DNA of 26,009 nt from Symsagittifera roscoffensis (lineage: Eukaryota > Xenacoelomorpha > Acoela > Convolutidae): positions 1-26,009 of the forward strand of contig NW_026970856.1 in the NCBI RefSeq assembly GCF_963678635.1. Reading direction: 5' to 3'. Every line of letters starts with the position of its first letter. Position 1 is the first letter of the stretch. The position numbers and the translations under genes were made by a program. Shown piece after piece: positions 10,883-20,315 of the stretch. Under the pieces are notes generated by a model, which saw nothing but the letters and a program-made list of their open reading frames with translations, made no database searches and was not told where the DNA came from.

Positions 10883-11251
10883 GCAGGCGTAGCACGCAGT
10901 TTATTTGCAGGATATTATGGAATGTTTTTCACATCAATTAATTAAATCTTACTTGAAGCTCAGATTAGCAAATACAATAAAAAAAAACTACATAAAACAC
11001 CAAAAGCATATTACACTCAAAAAGACAATACAAATTCAACACCTACAGCACCACCTCATTTACACAGTCTATAAAAAATTACTCTTTCTTTTTAGTCCCA
11101 CAAAATTATAGGAAGACACACTGGCGACCACTGAATATACTTCCTACGAAGTCCAAAATCTGTTATAGTACTCTGTAATCCAAACATTGGCGACACACAT
11201 GAGTAATTTGTAGTGCAACCACACACAATAAACTTTCGTTCTCAAAACACG
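10883..11251 (+). repeat. Ty3/gypsy-like end-of-ORF, leader and putative PBS (copy 1)
   Basis: Homologous to 23640-23880. The shared start (gcgtagcacgca-ttta-ttgcagg) encodes a hydrophobic stretch of the type SLFAGYYGMFF, compatible with a C-terminal membrane helix of a preceding gene. Then an AC-rich leader follows, with two tggcgac words (11122 and 11190) of the kind seen at the primer-binding site of many gypsy elements; the second aligns with caatgacgacacaa in copy 2. It ends with a nearly identical ttcgttctcaaaaca before gag. LTR limits could not be fixed. Confidence 0.5.
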
Positions 11252-11646
11252 GTGAGCCGACAGATCGGATCCCTCAACAATTCCCTTTCTTATCTATCAA
11301 ACCTCCGACGCCAATACTCACGCTTTTCACTCTGAGACCTCACTCTCTTCTCTCCTGCTCCGTTTTTCTTTTAATTCACCACTCTTGGACTCAGAAGACG
11401 CAGTCCAAACTGTTTTAACACCAACTGTAACTTTAATAACTCAGACATAGAAACCCCATAGAACCAAGCCCAAATTTTTTTCTACAACCACCTTTCCAAC
11501 CCATTATTTCCCACCTTTCCAATGAAACCTCTGCCTACCCCTCATCATATAACGATGCTACTCTTATCCTTTCCCCATTATCAATTAACCAATCTGACGC
11601 ACCTAAACCCTTGACCGACAATCAATTAGAGCATGAACTAGATAAT
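11252..11646 (+). pseudogene. 5' end of Ty3/gypsy-like gag (copy 1), cut by the BEL element
   Basis: Homologous to 23881-24287, where the same reading starts with ATG. Here the start codon is GTG (11252-11254), followed by SRQIGSLNNSLSYLSNL and then an in-frame stop and frameshifts. The segment ends at 11646, exactly where the BEL/Pao LTR begins, so the rest of this gag copy is missing on this side. Ser/Pro-rich N-terminus; no known domain visible in this part. Confidence 0.5.
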
Positions 11647-11963
11647 TGTTGTGGCCGCTCTAATCTCCAAACGAAATTATTTAAATCCAAATCCGTAAAT
11701 TATTAAGAGCTTTTCCTCGGTAAATAACTCAGACAATAGATATATTTCGGAATTTTTCTATCAACCATAACAAGATAAAACATCACAGAAAATCTGCGCC
11801 GAAACGGTACAAATTGGCGCAAGCTAGCAACAAGAACCGGTCGGTAATTTCCTTGAGAAAAATTGCTCTTTCTGACGGTCAGCCCTAATCAAGGTTGAAC
11901 CAAATTAACTCCAAAAACATTTAAAGTAGAAAGTAACCCCCATATTGCAGTGTATTAATACAT

Positions 11964-12048
11964 GGTCAGGTGGGGACTCGAATCTATGCCACCAGACAAG
12001 AATGTATAGCCGGCGTTGCTGTAGCTTAGGCCACTCGGCCATCTGTCC
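11964..12048 (-). repeat. tRNA-like (SINE-type) segment inside the LTR
   Basis: On the minus strand this 85-nt stretch carries a perfect A box (TGGCCGAGTGG, plus 12031-12041) and a B box (GATTCGAGTCC, plus 11974-11984) at tRNA spacing, as in class II Ser/Leu tRNAs. The T-stem does not pair (ATAGA against CCCCA) and no clean acceptor stem forms, so it is not a functional tRNA. It is absent from the two other LTR copies. Best read as a tRNA-derived SINE head inserted in the LTR, or an LTR-borne pol III promoter relic. Confidence 0.6.
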
Positions 12049-12059
12049 TTGTTTTATAT

Positions 12060-12115
12060 GCATTTATACTCTTATATGCAATTATACTCTTGTGTGCATT
12101 TATAATCTTGTTACA
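12060..12115. repeat. 18-bp tandem repeat, 3 copies
   Basis: Three units of the type tgcatttatactcttata follow each other with few changes, next to the tRNA-like segment and just inside the LTR end. Confidence 0.6.
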
Positions 12116-13340
12116 TTTTTGTTGCAACATCCTCCCCCTGAAAAATAAAGAACGGGAGCGAGTTTAACGGTCGGCCGAGTGAGTTCACGCGCTGCGGTCT
12201 TAACAAGGGCGGGTCGTGCGCAACCGTCCAGTCCATAATGTAGCTTGAGTATTCGGGCTATAGGGTAGTCTCCACGCAGATTATGGAGCTCAATCAACCG
12301 TACGAGATCGCCTGTCTTGAGAGTGAACTCAGAATGAGTGTGCCATTTGACACGCTTATTCAGTGAGGGAATATATTCGCGAGGCCAATGAGACCAAAAA
12401 GGGTTAGCATATGATTGCGCTCGCACGTATCTTCTCTTGTGGATGAAGTCCTCTTCAGGTAAAATCGAAGGAAAGTTTGCAGCATGTTCTCCAAGCAAAA
12501 AGTGATTTGGGTATAATGCTTCTAACTCACATGAATCAGTACTAACGGGAGTGATTGGCTTCGAACTCAAAGCTTGCTCACCTAAGCAGGATGTTGTTCT
12601 TAGCATCTCTTCAGTAACTCGCCTACTGCCTAGTACATCATAAAACACGCGTTTCACGCTTCGGACGAGGTGCTTACGGGAGCCGCCATGATGGGGTGCG
12701 CCTGGCGAGTTAAATTTCCAAGAAACAAATTCTGAGCCAGCCAGTTGCAATTCTTAAGGCAGGCAAGTAATTCCTTTTCCGCACCAACGAAGTTCATGCC
12801 GTTATCCGACCAGATCGTGATTGGTTTACCACGACGCGCAATGAGCCGTTCAATGCCCATGACACAATAACCAATGTCCAGAGATGGTACGATCTCAAGG
12901 TGCACATCCAAGGTGGTGAGGCAGGTAAAACGCCCTCTTTTTCCAGTGCTTCTGCAAACCCGAACGTGAAGCGGTCCCAACTAATCAACACCCGTATGAT
13001 TAAAGGGTGGTTGCTTATATCCGAGAAGTTTGACAGGTAAGTCGGAAATAATTGGCTGGTTGGTACTTCCTTTGCGTTTACGGCATATTTCATATTTAAA
13101 ACGGAGCGCATGTAATTTAAACCTTGATGAAAACGCTTATGGAGGAGGCTGCGAGCATACAAATGAACTAGGGTTTGTCGGGCGTCAAGTAATGTTGAAT
13201 GCTTAGTATCAAACTCGGTATTCACAAAGCGAACGATCCGTCCGGTGGGACGAATGATACCAGCCGGACCGATAAATGGCGAGTATATGGCAATTTTACT
13301 ACTATATCCAATAGGTGTGCCAGTGGTGAGTGTTTTCAGA
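12100..13340 (-). pseudogene. BEL/Pao integrase and C-terminal domain
   Basis: Last part of pol. Order on the minus strand: remnant of the zinc-binding module (LLHKRFHQGLNYMRSVLN near 13110-13160, then CRKRK after a deletion that removes most of the Cys half). The first catalytic Asp follows in TGVD, which is followed at once by an in-frame TAG (12981-12983). Next come LHVRVCRST, CLTTLDVHLEIVPSLD, the second Asp in TIWSDNG (12804-12806), and GAPHHGGSRKHL. In the last motif BEL integrases have GGSWERL, so the catalytic Glu is Lys here (12673-12675). A 216-codon frame (12750-12100) carries the rest, including the C-terminal GDLVRLIELHNLRGDYPIAR typical of BEL (DUF5641-type). It runs through the polypurine tract and ends inside the LTR. 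Inactive. Confidence 0.9.
12130..12140 (-). promoter_or_regulatory. polypurine tract of BEL/Pao element
   Basis: Minus strand CAGGGGGAGGA lies immediately before the LTR start TGTTGCAAC. A purine run at this point primes plus-strand DNA synthesis in LTR elements. It fixes the inner edge of the 3' LTR. Confidence 0.75.
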
Positions 13341-13344
13341 ATGA

Positions 13345-14211
13345 TTAGATCTGAGCAAGCTCAATTAGCTTGTTTTCTGCAATATCAAACCTTTTCCAAT
13401 TGAACCCGTGTTCGGAATATTTGATAAATGTGACACCGGTGACGAATGAAGATTTTGTCTCCAGGCAATTTTCGACATCACAGGAACGACCCTTCAAACG
13501 AATTTTATTGATCACACGTTCGTCGGGTACAAACGGCCAATCATTAGTCCTGAGAATGCTCGGACCAATAACCCAGCTGATATCCTTGAAAGCTTCCGAA
13601 GAATTCCCCCGCGTACAGGTATCAGATGGATTATCCCCGCTCAGAACATGGTGCCACTCACCAATAGTGATCGATTCGGGGAATATACTGACACTGTTAG
13701 CGACGAATACAGGTAATTTGTCACTGGACTTTAGCGGCTGCAAAAGTAAACTACTATCTGTCGACATATAGACATGATTAAGCCTGACGGTAAGGGCTGT
13801 CAATATGTCATGTTTCAGTCGTGTGGCGAGCAGAATAGCTGGAAGCTCTAGCTTCGGTATGTATAGCATTTTCATGGGCGCAACACGAGCTTAAGCAAAG
13901 ATGAAGGATATTTGAGTTTTATGCGAACTCGAGAGTTGAGCACGCAAAAACCCATTTGCACAGAAAACGTCCTGCAAGCTATCACCGAGCGACTTGTGGA
14001 GCTCAATTTGATTCACAGGTCCTGGGAAGTAACAGCGATGAAATTTCAGTTGCTCTAAGAGAAGGAGACCGGAGTGCCACTCGAGAAGTTTAATTCTTAT
14101 GTCTTCCGGCAATTCGTCGTCCCAACTTTGGCCACTGATTTTCCAATTTTCTTTGAGCAAAAGACGGGACCTAACTGTGTATGGAGCTACTAAACTAACA
14201 GGGTCAAACAT
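13345..14211 (-). pseudogene. BEL/Pao RNase H region
   Basis: Two overlapping frames, 14211-13891 and 13875-13345. The first starts SVFDP-like (MFDPVSLVAPYTVRSRLLLK), the usual end of BEL RT, then WDDELPEDIRIKLLEWHSG and CYFPGPVNQIELH followed by LGDSLQDVFCA, the first RNase H Asp. The second holds IPKLELPAILLATRL (catalytic Glu), YMSTDSS (Asp) and SGDNPSDTCTRG (late Asp). All four metal-binding residues are visible, but a frameshift near 13880 separates them. Gene order RT-RNase H-integrase and these motifs are diagnostic of the BEL/Pao clade. Confidence 0.9.
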
Positions 14212-14996
14212 AAAAGAGACGACATTGCCTTATCGAGAGGACGATCCATGCCTCTGCTAACAACCAATGTGTCTTTCACATGGTCCCACTTATGACCTAA
14301 GACGTGTGATGATTGTTCGGCGCCGTTACATGTTTCGTTGATGGGTGGAGATGAGGTTTTGCGATCCTCGGGGATCATTGCTGAAGTAGTTTCATCCGCA
14401 TTACTGACAAATTTACACAAACTAAATCTTCTCAAATTAAGTAACGATTCCAAATCACGGCTAATTTTAATTGCAAGGGTAATGTACTCGAACGAATCCA
14501 AATAACCGCCTATGTAGAATTTTTCGTTTAAGACTGATGCGGCCTCTGGGTATTATTTTATCAGTTTGTGTTTTTCGAACGCAAAATTGGCGCATCTAAG
14601 CGACTCCCGTGCGCCGAATATATGGCGAGTGTACTGGTAAACTACCACATCAGAAGTGGTATCCTCCCGCCACAAAAAAAGGAGCGAAACTTGATTGCGG
14701 GCGAGGACTCCTACCTGGATGAACATACCCTCTGTATGCACAGAGACGGCCTACTTGTGTTGAGGACTTATTTAAGGATGTGCCGACAATTTAGAAGCCA
14801 CATTAAGGACTCGGCGCACCTTACTCGAGTTGTTAGGATTTACAAGGGGATGATGGGGAAGATACGACTCGCGGTCGGAACGCTTACTTGGATCATGCGG
14901 TTCGACAGTAACGACATAGCCTTTCCTAATGTCCTCTGTAACTGTGTCTGCGTATCTTTTGCGCAGTTCACTTTCTTTACGTAACCTTCTCTCCAA
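14190..14996 (-). pseudogene. BEL/Pao reverse transcriptase, catalytically dead
   Basis: Minus strand. 14996-14772 reads ERRLRKESELRKRYADTV then YLPHHPLVNPN, the N-terminal BEL RT block. After a frameshift, 14741-14553 has TEGMFIQVGV and LFLWREDTTSDVV followed by TRHIFGARES (palm). At about 14500-14520 the active-site block reads FYIGGYLDSFEYI, where BEL elements have FY-x-DDYLDSFE: both catalytic Asp codons (plus 14505-14510) are Gly. 14501-14190 continues with LNLRRFSLCKFVSNADET and SSHVLGHKWDH. Four or more frameshifts. The opposite-strand ORF 14568-14984 is a shadow. Confidence 0.9.
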
Positions 14997-15480
14997 TGTT
15001 TTAAATTGGGCGAGTGACGAGTAATAATTGTTTGGTAGACTGACATTACTATCAACCCAGTATTAAGGATGAATAAAGCATGTTTATTCGCGGCGGAACG
15101 GGTATCGACTTGTTTGAAAGCACCATAGGATTCCAACACGTAGATGGATTTTATCTGGTCAGTCAATGAGGAATCTCCAACAACACACTTGAAACACGAA
15201 GAAGTAAAACCAACGGATGTAGGCAACAGAACAGTTACAACCCAACCTATCGGTAGGCGAACGGAACATGGTGAGTTATTATCAACTCCCAAGATGAACT
15301 CAATAGTTTTAACGGCGTGATTGTAGTCTTGTCCTGTATTAACTTCAACGTCCACATTAGTACAGCTTAATAGGTGCTTATTGTGGACATTTATTCTGCA
15401 AATCAGCAATATTGATAATTTTCAAAATAAATAAGCGGGGTGGTTGTAAGTTTTTGTATTCTCCTTGGACTTGTTTATTC
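14840..15480 (-). pseudogene. BEL/Pao protease / pre-RT region
   Basis: A 189-codon minus-strand frame (15409-14840). Its middle part reads PIGWVVTVLLP, FTSSCFKCVVGDSSLTDQI and VLESYGAF, the region between the DUF1758-type aspartic protease and RT in BEL polyproteins; the tail is in the wrong frame for RT. The protease active site (D-T/S-G) is not visible between 15410 and 15486, where the frame is broken, so it is deleted or mutated beyond recognition. Confidence 0.75.
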
Positions 15481-15485
15481 TAGCC

Positions 15486-15845
15486 TTACTTGGGACATTC
15501 GAGTTTTCCTTCCGAGGAAATATTTTTTCGGCTATCGCACTCTGGCTTTGGGCATTTTATAGCTCTAGAACATTGCCGGAAAACTATGATTGCCATTGAG
15601 GCAAGCGAAGCAACGTATTTTGCTCGCTGATTCGCATTCTTTTCCTTGAAAACGGCACAGTTCCACAGTGCAAGACGACCCCTACACAAGACGCACGGCG
15701 GAAACTTAGACTTATCCTGTGCTTTACTAGTTACCTTGGTATTTGCTGCAAACACTTTGGTTGTTTTGAGCTGAACTGGTTCCCCGTTTTTTGCCTTAGA
15801 GTTAAGTACACGTAACCTCTCATGCCCCTCGGCCTTTTCTTTCAT
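15486..15845 (-). pseudogene. BEL/Pao gag zinc-knuckle region
   Basis: A 119-codon frame. PPCVLCRGRLALWNCAVFK shows the CxxC...LWxC..F arrangement of the BEL-type nucleocapsid finger, and IKCPKPECDSRKN is the second finger. The normal closing HHNxLLH is replaced by a changed tail, so the second finger lacks its His ligands. A Lys/Glu-rich linker (AEGHERLRVLNSKAK) precedes it. A stop codon separates it from the DUF1759 part upstream. Confidence 0.8.
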
Positions 15846-15860
15846 TCAGTTACAAAAATC

Positions 15861-16330
15861 TTAGAGTGTTGGGCGCTGCCATTTATGCCTATCAGTATGC
15901 ATGGACCAAAATTCCTTGAGGTTTGGCGGAAGTTTACCACCATCTTGGTTGAACAGATTAACACGCTTTAGATCATCGTTGAATGACAAAGATTTGAAAA
16001 CTGCGACCGACGAGGCCAGATTTGGCAGAAGAGAAACTAATGACATTTTCCGAATTGTGCATCTTTTGTGGAGGAAAACTATTCAGCTTATCAAGATGCG
16101 CATCAACAAAAGCGTGTGGTTGCGCAAACTTCTGTTGCAAGGTGGCCAGTGCATATTTGTACATAAGGCCACAATAATTAAACTCCTCAATTGCGGTTTT
16201 TGCTTTGCCTGTAATGAGTGTTTTTAAGTTTGTCAGCTTCGTATCATCTCTGAGAACAGCGGAACCAACGTTGGACTTAAACTGATTAAATCGTTCGTAC
16301 CAGTTTAACGTGTTGCCGTCAAAAGGGGCT
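15861..16330 (-). pseudogene. BEL/Pao gag capsid-like domain (DUF1759)
   Basis: Begins with PFDGNTLNWYERFNQFKSN (about 16328 downwards), the P-F-D/S-G...W..F...F hallmark of DUF1759, then KLTNLKTLITGKAKTAIEEF and LATLQQKFAQPHAFVDAHLD. The end is continued in another frame (VAVFKSLSFNDDLKRVNLFN; LPPNLKEFWSMHTDR), so there is one frameshift near 16020. Length is close to a normal DUF1759. The plus-strand ORF 15901-16227 is its shadow. Confidence 0.85.
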
Positions 16331-16639
16331 AACTTCTATTTTGGAAGATGATCTTTGCGGATATGCATTAATAGTTCCGCCAATTCCTAAGCATAGAGAT
16401 TTCAATCCGATGAACAACTTTGGTTCGGATATGCAGAAGACGATGCGTAGTCTTTGTTGACTGGCTGATGACCAGTAATACTATTATTGACAAAATGGAG
16501 AACATGTTGAGGATTAACTGGTGGAGTATTAATTGACACAGTCCCACCACTAATTCACGGTGGAACAACAGTTGTCACATAAAAAAAAACGTTTCCAGCA
16601 TTACAACACTAAAAATGACTGACGATTGGAGTTGTAGCT

Positions 16640-17244
16640 GCCAATCGTCATAAGTTTGCATTACTTATGTAGTAATCGTTGATGTTAGGTGACACAGTAT
16701 GCGGTACAAAGAGAATATTGTGTTGCGTCTGAGCTGGCGCCGTAAGGCAATGAGGTGCCGAAACGAAAACCGATGATGGGTTTAATCCAGATGATGAGAA
16801 GCCACCACAACCAGCAAATGCAGATGACAAAAAACAGTACCGGGTTGCGCCGGTAACATTGGGACAGGTAATGATTTTGGTTGACCGTTGGCAAAACCAA
16901 CATTAGTTATGTTTGAACTCATGGTCTGTAACGAAACAGCAGACGGTGGTGGTAACATGTGTGTTCTAGAATGCATATCGTTAACTGGGAATGAAACAGA
17001 TGGAGCAGCAGCTTGCAATGGCAAAAGGCTTGTACTGCAAGTTGAGGCATAACCCGATGTCCATGGTTATGGATTCCAGCGTCACTCAATGCTGTGTGCC
17101 CATGGTTATGACAATTACTTGTGTTAATTGCATGAACGATGCTGGTGGAATTCGTCGGTTCTGACGAAACTGGTACAGCAGTGAAGAAGAGCAAACCTTG
17201 CGCACTAGCCTTGCCAGAAGGTGCCAGTGAACTAGCAGAGTCTA
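16640..17244 (-). pseudogene. BEL/Pao gag linker, Ser/Pro-rich, frameshifted
   Basis: Three minus-strand frames overlap (17194-16919, 17024-16782, 16830-16648). They are best read as one Ser/Pro/Thr/Asn/Gln-rich linker broken by frameshifts. Recognisable pieces are NAWVDSASSLAPSGKASAQG, MLPPPSAVSLQTMSSNITN and LPVPMLPAQPGTVF. It connects the coiled coil to DUF1759. Low-complexity linkers here are common in BEL gag. The 310 bp between 16331 and 16640 continue this linker without a readable frame. Confidence 0.55.
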
Positions 17245-17510
17245 CCCAAGCATTAGTCCGTCGGTTGAAACTTTTGGAATGGGCTGACTAAATCTTTTCG
17301 AATTACTTTCCACTACCTTCTCGCTAACCTCAGATGACTTATCCTCAAGTTCAAATGCTCTCATTTCCATTTCAATTAGTTGCTTTTCATGACTTTCAGC
17401 CAATTGCTCTAGTTCCAGCTGACTTTGATCGATCTTAAGACGATTGTTTTGCTCTTTGAGCCTTACAGATACTTGATACTGCCTTTCCAGCTCCTCCTGG
17501 TGTCGTCATA
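17245..17510 (-). pseudogene. BEL/Pao gag coiled coil
   Basis: An open stretch of about 88 codons on the minus strand. It contains EELERQYQVSVRLKEQNNRL, then QLELEQLAESHEKQLIEMEM and FELEDKSSEVSEKVVE, with hydrophobic residues every three to four positions, as in a long coiled coil. It ends at a TAG (plus 17242-17244). It sits where BEL gag proteins carry a coiled coil before DUF1759, and would mediate Gag assembly. It has no internal ATG in a good place, so it is part of a longer protein. Confidence 0.75.
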
Positions 17511-18105
17511 CCAAAACTAACTTATGCCGTTTCTCACATGATGACATAGTGTGAACAGTCGAGTTAAGACGAGTGGAAACAGATGTATCACGTTTTCTAC
17601 TTTCCTTAGACTTATTTGAGACCTTACACCTGTTTTCAGATACTCGTGCCTCTGAATTTTTTGTTGTGTGAGGATGTCTCAGACCTATTTTCTTGTGAAG
17701 ATCCATTGCTCTCTTTAATGCCGGGTGCTGGGAATAACGAAGGTTCAAGGCTCATCTTGTAACTCTGAGCTTCATGCGTTACTTCGTTGTTCATTTTGGT
17801 TACTTTTTTAGGCCAAAGATCTTGCTGAGCAATATTTTTCAGGGTTTTCCGTTTTTCCTGCTAACTTATTTAATTGTTCACTTACATCAACAGTTTTTTC
17901 CGAGGCAATTTTACATTTGTAAACAGCATTTTGCGGTGCGACTATTTTTCTCAATGTACTCAAGTAAAAATGAGTGGCCTTTAAGCAGCTCATTTTCTAG
18001 ATTTAGATTTGTTTCAAATAACTTGCGTATTTTATTTTTGAATTTGTTTCCATGTTTTTCACAAATTGACACTATTTTACGGATGCTATTTAAAAAAGGA
18101 AACAA
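17506..18105 (-). pseudogene. BEL/Pao gag N-terminus
   Basis: ATG at 18105 opens 64 codons, basic and helical (FPFLNSIRKIVSICEKHGNK, then IRKLFETNLNLENELLKG). The reading continues in another frame as KTVDVSEQLNKLAGKTENPE (to about 17808), and again as 17748-17506, which is Lys/Ser/Arg-rich. The first ~20 codons have a second copy at 20390-20336, cut off by an LTR. Start chosen because no in-frame ATG lies upstream before a stop. Two or more frameshifts. Confidence 0.55.
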
Positions 18106-18284
18106 TTAACAAACTGAGATACTGTTTTGAGTATTAATTAAAAGTGAGATACTGTTTCGAAATGCAATGGAGGAACTTGACGTCTCAAAGCTTCTGCTTA
18201 AAGCCGATTTTATATAGTTTTTTGAGCTTTGAGTGGTAAGAGGTTTCGCTTTTTACGCGTCTTAAGGATTTTAAGATTAGAGCT

Positions 18285-18785
18285 TTAACTTCTTAAAAGG
18301 AGGAGAGTCTTTAACTCAAGGGAAGGAGGCCGATGAAGGCCATTGTACTTCTCAATTAGTACCTGTTCACTAGCCTTACGTATAGAGATAAAGTCTTTGA
18401 CGACGTTCAGAACGAGAATAACTGTTGAAACTAAACTTTCCTCTGTATCCTCGATTCCGTTACGGGTTCGGTATACGATCGCACAAACCTTTGTCCTATA
18501 CCCTAATAATAAACTGAAAAGTTGCTCGTCGCTCAGTTTGTGATTACTGTTGCTGCGGTGCCTACTTATTGAGTTGTTAATGGCGTAATGCCAAATTACA
18601 AGTTCGTTGCGGTGAGACAAGTAGTGATGACTGTAGTTTTGTTTTGTTTTCTGAGAGTCACTAGCGTTAAAGTTCAAAATTAAACCTGGCTTTATAAAGC
18701 AAGTATCTTCGACGCACATCTGAGACGGAGCGGGAAGTTTTCGAAGCGCGTGATCCAAGACACTGGCTCCTAGAACGAATACCAT
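18285..18785 (-). pseudogene. ORF0, copy A (SGNH-like?), shortened by a stop
   Basis: 166 codons from ATG 18785. Motif order: VLGASVLDHALRKLP at the N-terminus (GxS...H, reminiscent of the G-D-S block of SGNH hydrolases with Asp replaced by Ala), then LVIWHYAINNSISRH, LLGYRTKVCAIVYRTRNG, LVLNVVKDFISIRK, and LHRPPSLELKTLLLLRS. It stops at a TAA where copy B has TAT (Tyr) and goes on for 25 codons. It lies sense to gag, between PBS and gag start. The family call is from motif shape only; without an alignment it could be an unrelated alpha/beta fold. Confidence 0.6.
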
Positions 18786-18793
18786 ACAGTTGA

Positions 18794-19143
18794 TGGACCT
18801 ATGAGACAGCTACGCTACGCTCAAGTACCAATGGGGTTGGAAATTTAAGTAGGTCGGTTGAACTCCAACAACACACACGGAGTATACCTGAGGATGAAAG
18901 AATTCAATTTAACCCACTTAGTATCACCGTATCTGACTACTTAACATCACTGTCACCCAACGACGTCATTAATCGGATGGGCAGTAACGGCTTTGATACC
19001 CTTGAAGCAAACTGGCTTTCAGTTTCACCAAAGATGGTGGTGGAATCAGGAAAATTGGTTAAGTTCCAAGAACACACGCGAGAAAAGACCGAGGATGAAA
19101 AAACTTTACTTAATCTGCCCGATATTTTACTATCAGAACACTA
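18794..19143 (+). CDS. antisense 67-codon-repeat ORF, copy A (no ATG)
   Basis: Plus-strand frame open from 18794 to the TAA at 19141-19143, head-to-head with ORF0. Residues LQQHTRSIPEDERI (about 18863 on) recur as FQEHTREKTEDEKT exactly 201 bp (67 codons) later, so the ORF is one and a half units of a repeat protein. Copy B keeps the same frame open with many codon changes, which supports past coding. Copy A lacks the ATG seen in copy B (AGG instead). It may be a captured exon fragment. Function unknown. Confidence 0.45.
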
Positions 19144-19598
19144 AACATAAGGTTGAAATCATATTACAGCACAATTTCGCAATATTCTGGGGTTTTTTAG
19201 GGCTTTTTGACAATTTTCTACTTTTGTCACAAACTTTGATCAGCTGGTTTAAGTCAACCAATACAAAAAACAAGTCCAGTTCCTCTTGTCAATGATCCGA
19301 TTTCACGGCTGAATAAACCGTTCAAAATAATCGAAAAACTTTTTGGTATCGAGAAAAATGTGAATCATTTTGTCTATGTACCGATTGTAATATTTTTCAG
19401 TTCATTAGAAAGTTTTGGTATCAAGAAAAAGTACTGTGTGCTAGCTTACGGAAAGTTTTTCAGCATATAGCACATCGTAAAAAATTTTATAGCACAAATG
19501 GAACTTTAAAATTTGTCGAGTCTTACAGTTTTGTTGATTAGTCTATCACCGGTCTTACATGCTACAGAACCTCTGTATGAGTGGACACTGCCTATGCG
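19144..19598. other. BEL leader, non-coding
   Basis: Shared with 21589-22061. T-rich; includes ttttggtat-gagaaaaa words repeated twice (about 19340 and 19415). No gene supported. Confidence 0.4.
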
Positions 19599-19703
19599 AT
19601 CCGCAAAAGACGCTCTGAAATCCGCAACAGACGCTCTACAATCCGCTAGTGACCCTCTGCAATCCGCAACAGTCCCTCCTCAATCCGCAACAGACCCTAG
19701 GCA
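19599..19703. repeat. 21-bp minisatellite, 5 units
   Basis: Five consecutive units of the type atccgcaacagacgctctaca. The 21-bp period keeps a reading frame, giving a short Ser/Ala/Asp/Gln repeat peptide, but that is probably incidental. Copy B has four units. Confidence 0.9.
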
Positions 19704-19866
19704 CCTGTATCTAGGCCTCCAATAGAGATTTGCCAGTCCTGCTCAGTATACCTGTACATACGCCTCCGGTTGAGGTTTGTCCTTCCTGCTCAGGACACCT
19801 GTATGTAGGCCTCCGATTGGGGTTTGCCCCTTCTGCTCAGGACACCTGTATGTAGGCCTCCGGTTG
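19704..19866. repeat. 47-bp minisatellite, about 3.5 units
   Basis: Units begin cctgtat/cctgtac at 19704, 19751, 19798 and 19845, exactly 47 bp apart. Core: cctccggttg-ggtttg-cc-tcctgctcaggaca. It follows the 21-bp array without a gap. Confidence 0.9.
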
Positions 19867-19968
19867 AAGTCAGTCACTCAGTATACTGTCACTCTGGTCA
19901 CTCGAGTCCCGTGTCATGGAAAGACTTCGTATTGTCGTCTGTCTCTTGTTAATAAGTTTTGTATAACG

Positions 19969-19986
19969 GTCCTTTTTGGGGCGCCT
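19969..19986 (-). promoter_or_regulatory. primer-binding site (tRNA-Lys-like), copy A
   Basis: Minus strand AGGCGCCCCAAAAAGGAC lies next to the LTR end. It matches the well-known tRNA-Lys3 PBS (TGGCGCCCGAACAGGGAC) at 14 of 18 positions; copy B matches at 15 because it keeps the first T. Confidence 0.7.
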
Positions 19987-20315
19987 AAATAAGGCCACTC
20001 TAATCTCCAAATGAAAATAAATAAACCGAAATTCGTAATTTAATAAGCGAGATTTCTCCGTCAATAACTCAGACAAAAGATAAATTTTGGCACTTTTCTA
20101 TCGATCGTAACAAAATAAGACATGAACAAAATCAACAAAAATACCGTACGCAGGATATCTATTATGAGGCAACCGGTCTAATTTCATTGTTTATGAGGAA
20201 AAGATCCTTTGGTTTTACACATGCACTGAAAAAACTTCACCACTTTAATTTTTTGAAGTTAAAAGATGTTACAAACGAATCCCGATATTCTATAAAAAAA
20301 TAAAGTATAGTTTCT
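19987..20315 (-). mobile_element. internal 5' LTR of BEL element, copy A (end truncated)
   Basis: Homologous to 22429-22758 and, for its first ~200 bp in plus coordinates, to the 3' LTR at 11653 onward. It abuts the PBS at 19986. At the other end it stops about 8 bp short of the full LTR and joins gag-derived sequence (tttttggatttttttttccatg). Confidence 0.75.

Larger units (their letters stand above)
11647..12129 (-). mobile_element. 3' LTR of BEL/Pao element
   Basis: Read on the minus strand, the 483-bp LTR begins TGTTGCAAC directly after a polypurine tract and ends GGCCACAACA, giving TGTTG...CAACA ends. Its 3' part (plus coordinates 11653 to about 11850) is a diverged copy of 19994 onwards and 22436 onwards, with shared blocks ctctaatctccaaa, ataactcagaca and cttttctatc. 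Its 5' part differs from those copies because it carries a tRNA-like segment and 18-bp repeats. The adjoining 5-mer ataat (11642-11646) does not match ctttc at the other end of the element, so no target-site duplication is seen. Confidence 0.7.

Noticed and set aside
13370-13771. 133-codon plus-strand ORF
   Set aside because: Shadow of the BEL RNase H frame on the minus strand, which carries clear motifs.
14568-14984. 138-codon plus-strand ORF
   Set aside because: Opposite the BEL RT; the minus strand shows the conserved RT blocks.
15901-16227. 108-codon plus-strand ORF
   Set aside because: Antisense of the DUF1759 gag domain.
18343-18543. 66-codon plus-strand ORF, repeated at 20787-20987
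   Set aside because: Antisense of ORF0; its conservation in both copies follows from ORF0 and the recent duplication.
19599-19866. Possible CRISPR-like array
   Set aside because: Units are contiguous tandem repeats of 21 and 47 bp without unique spacers, in eukaryotic retroelement DNA.
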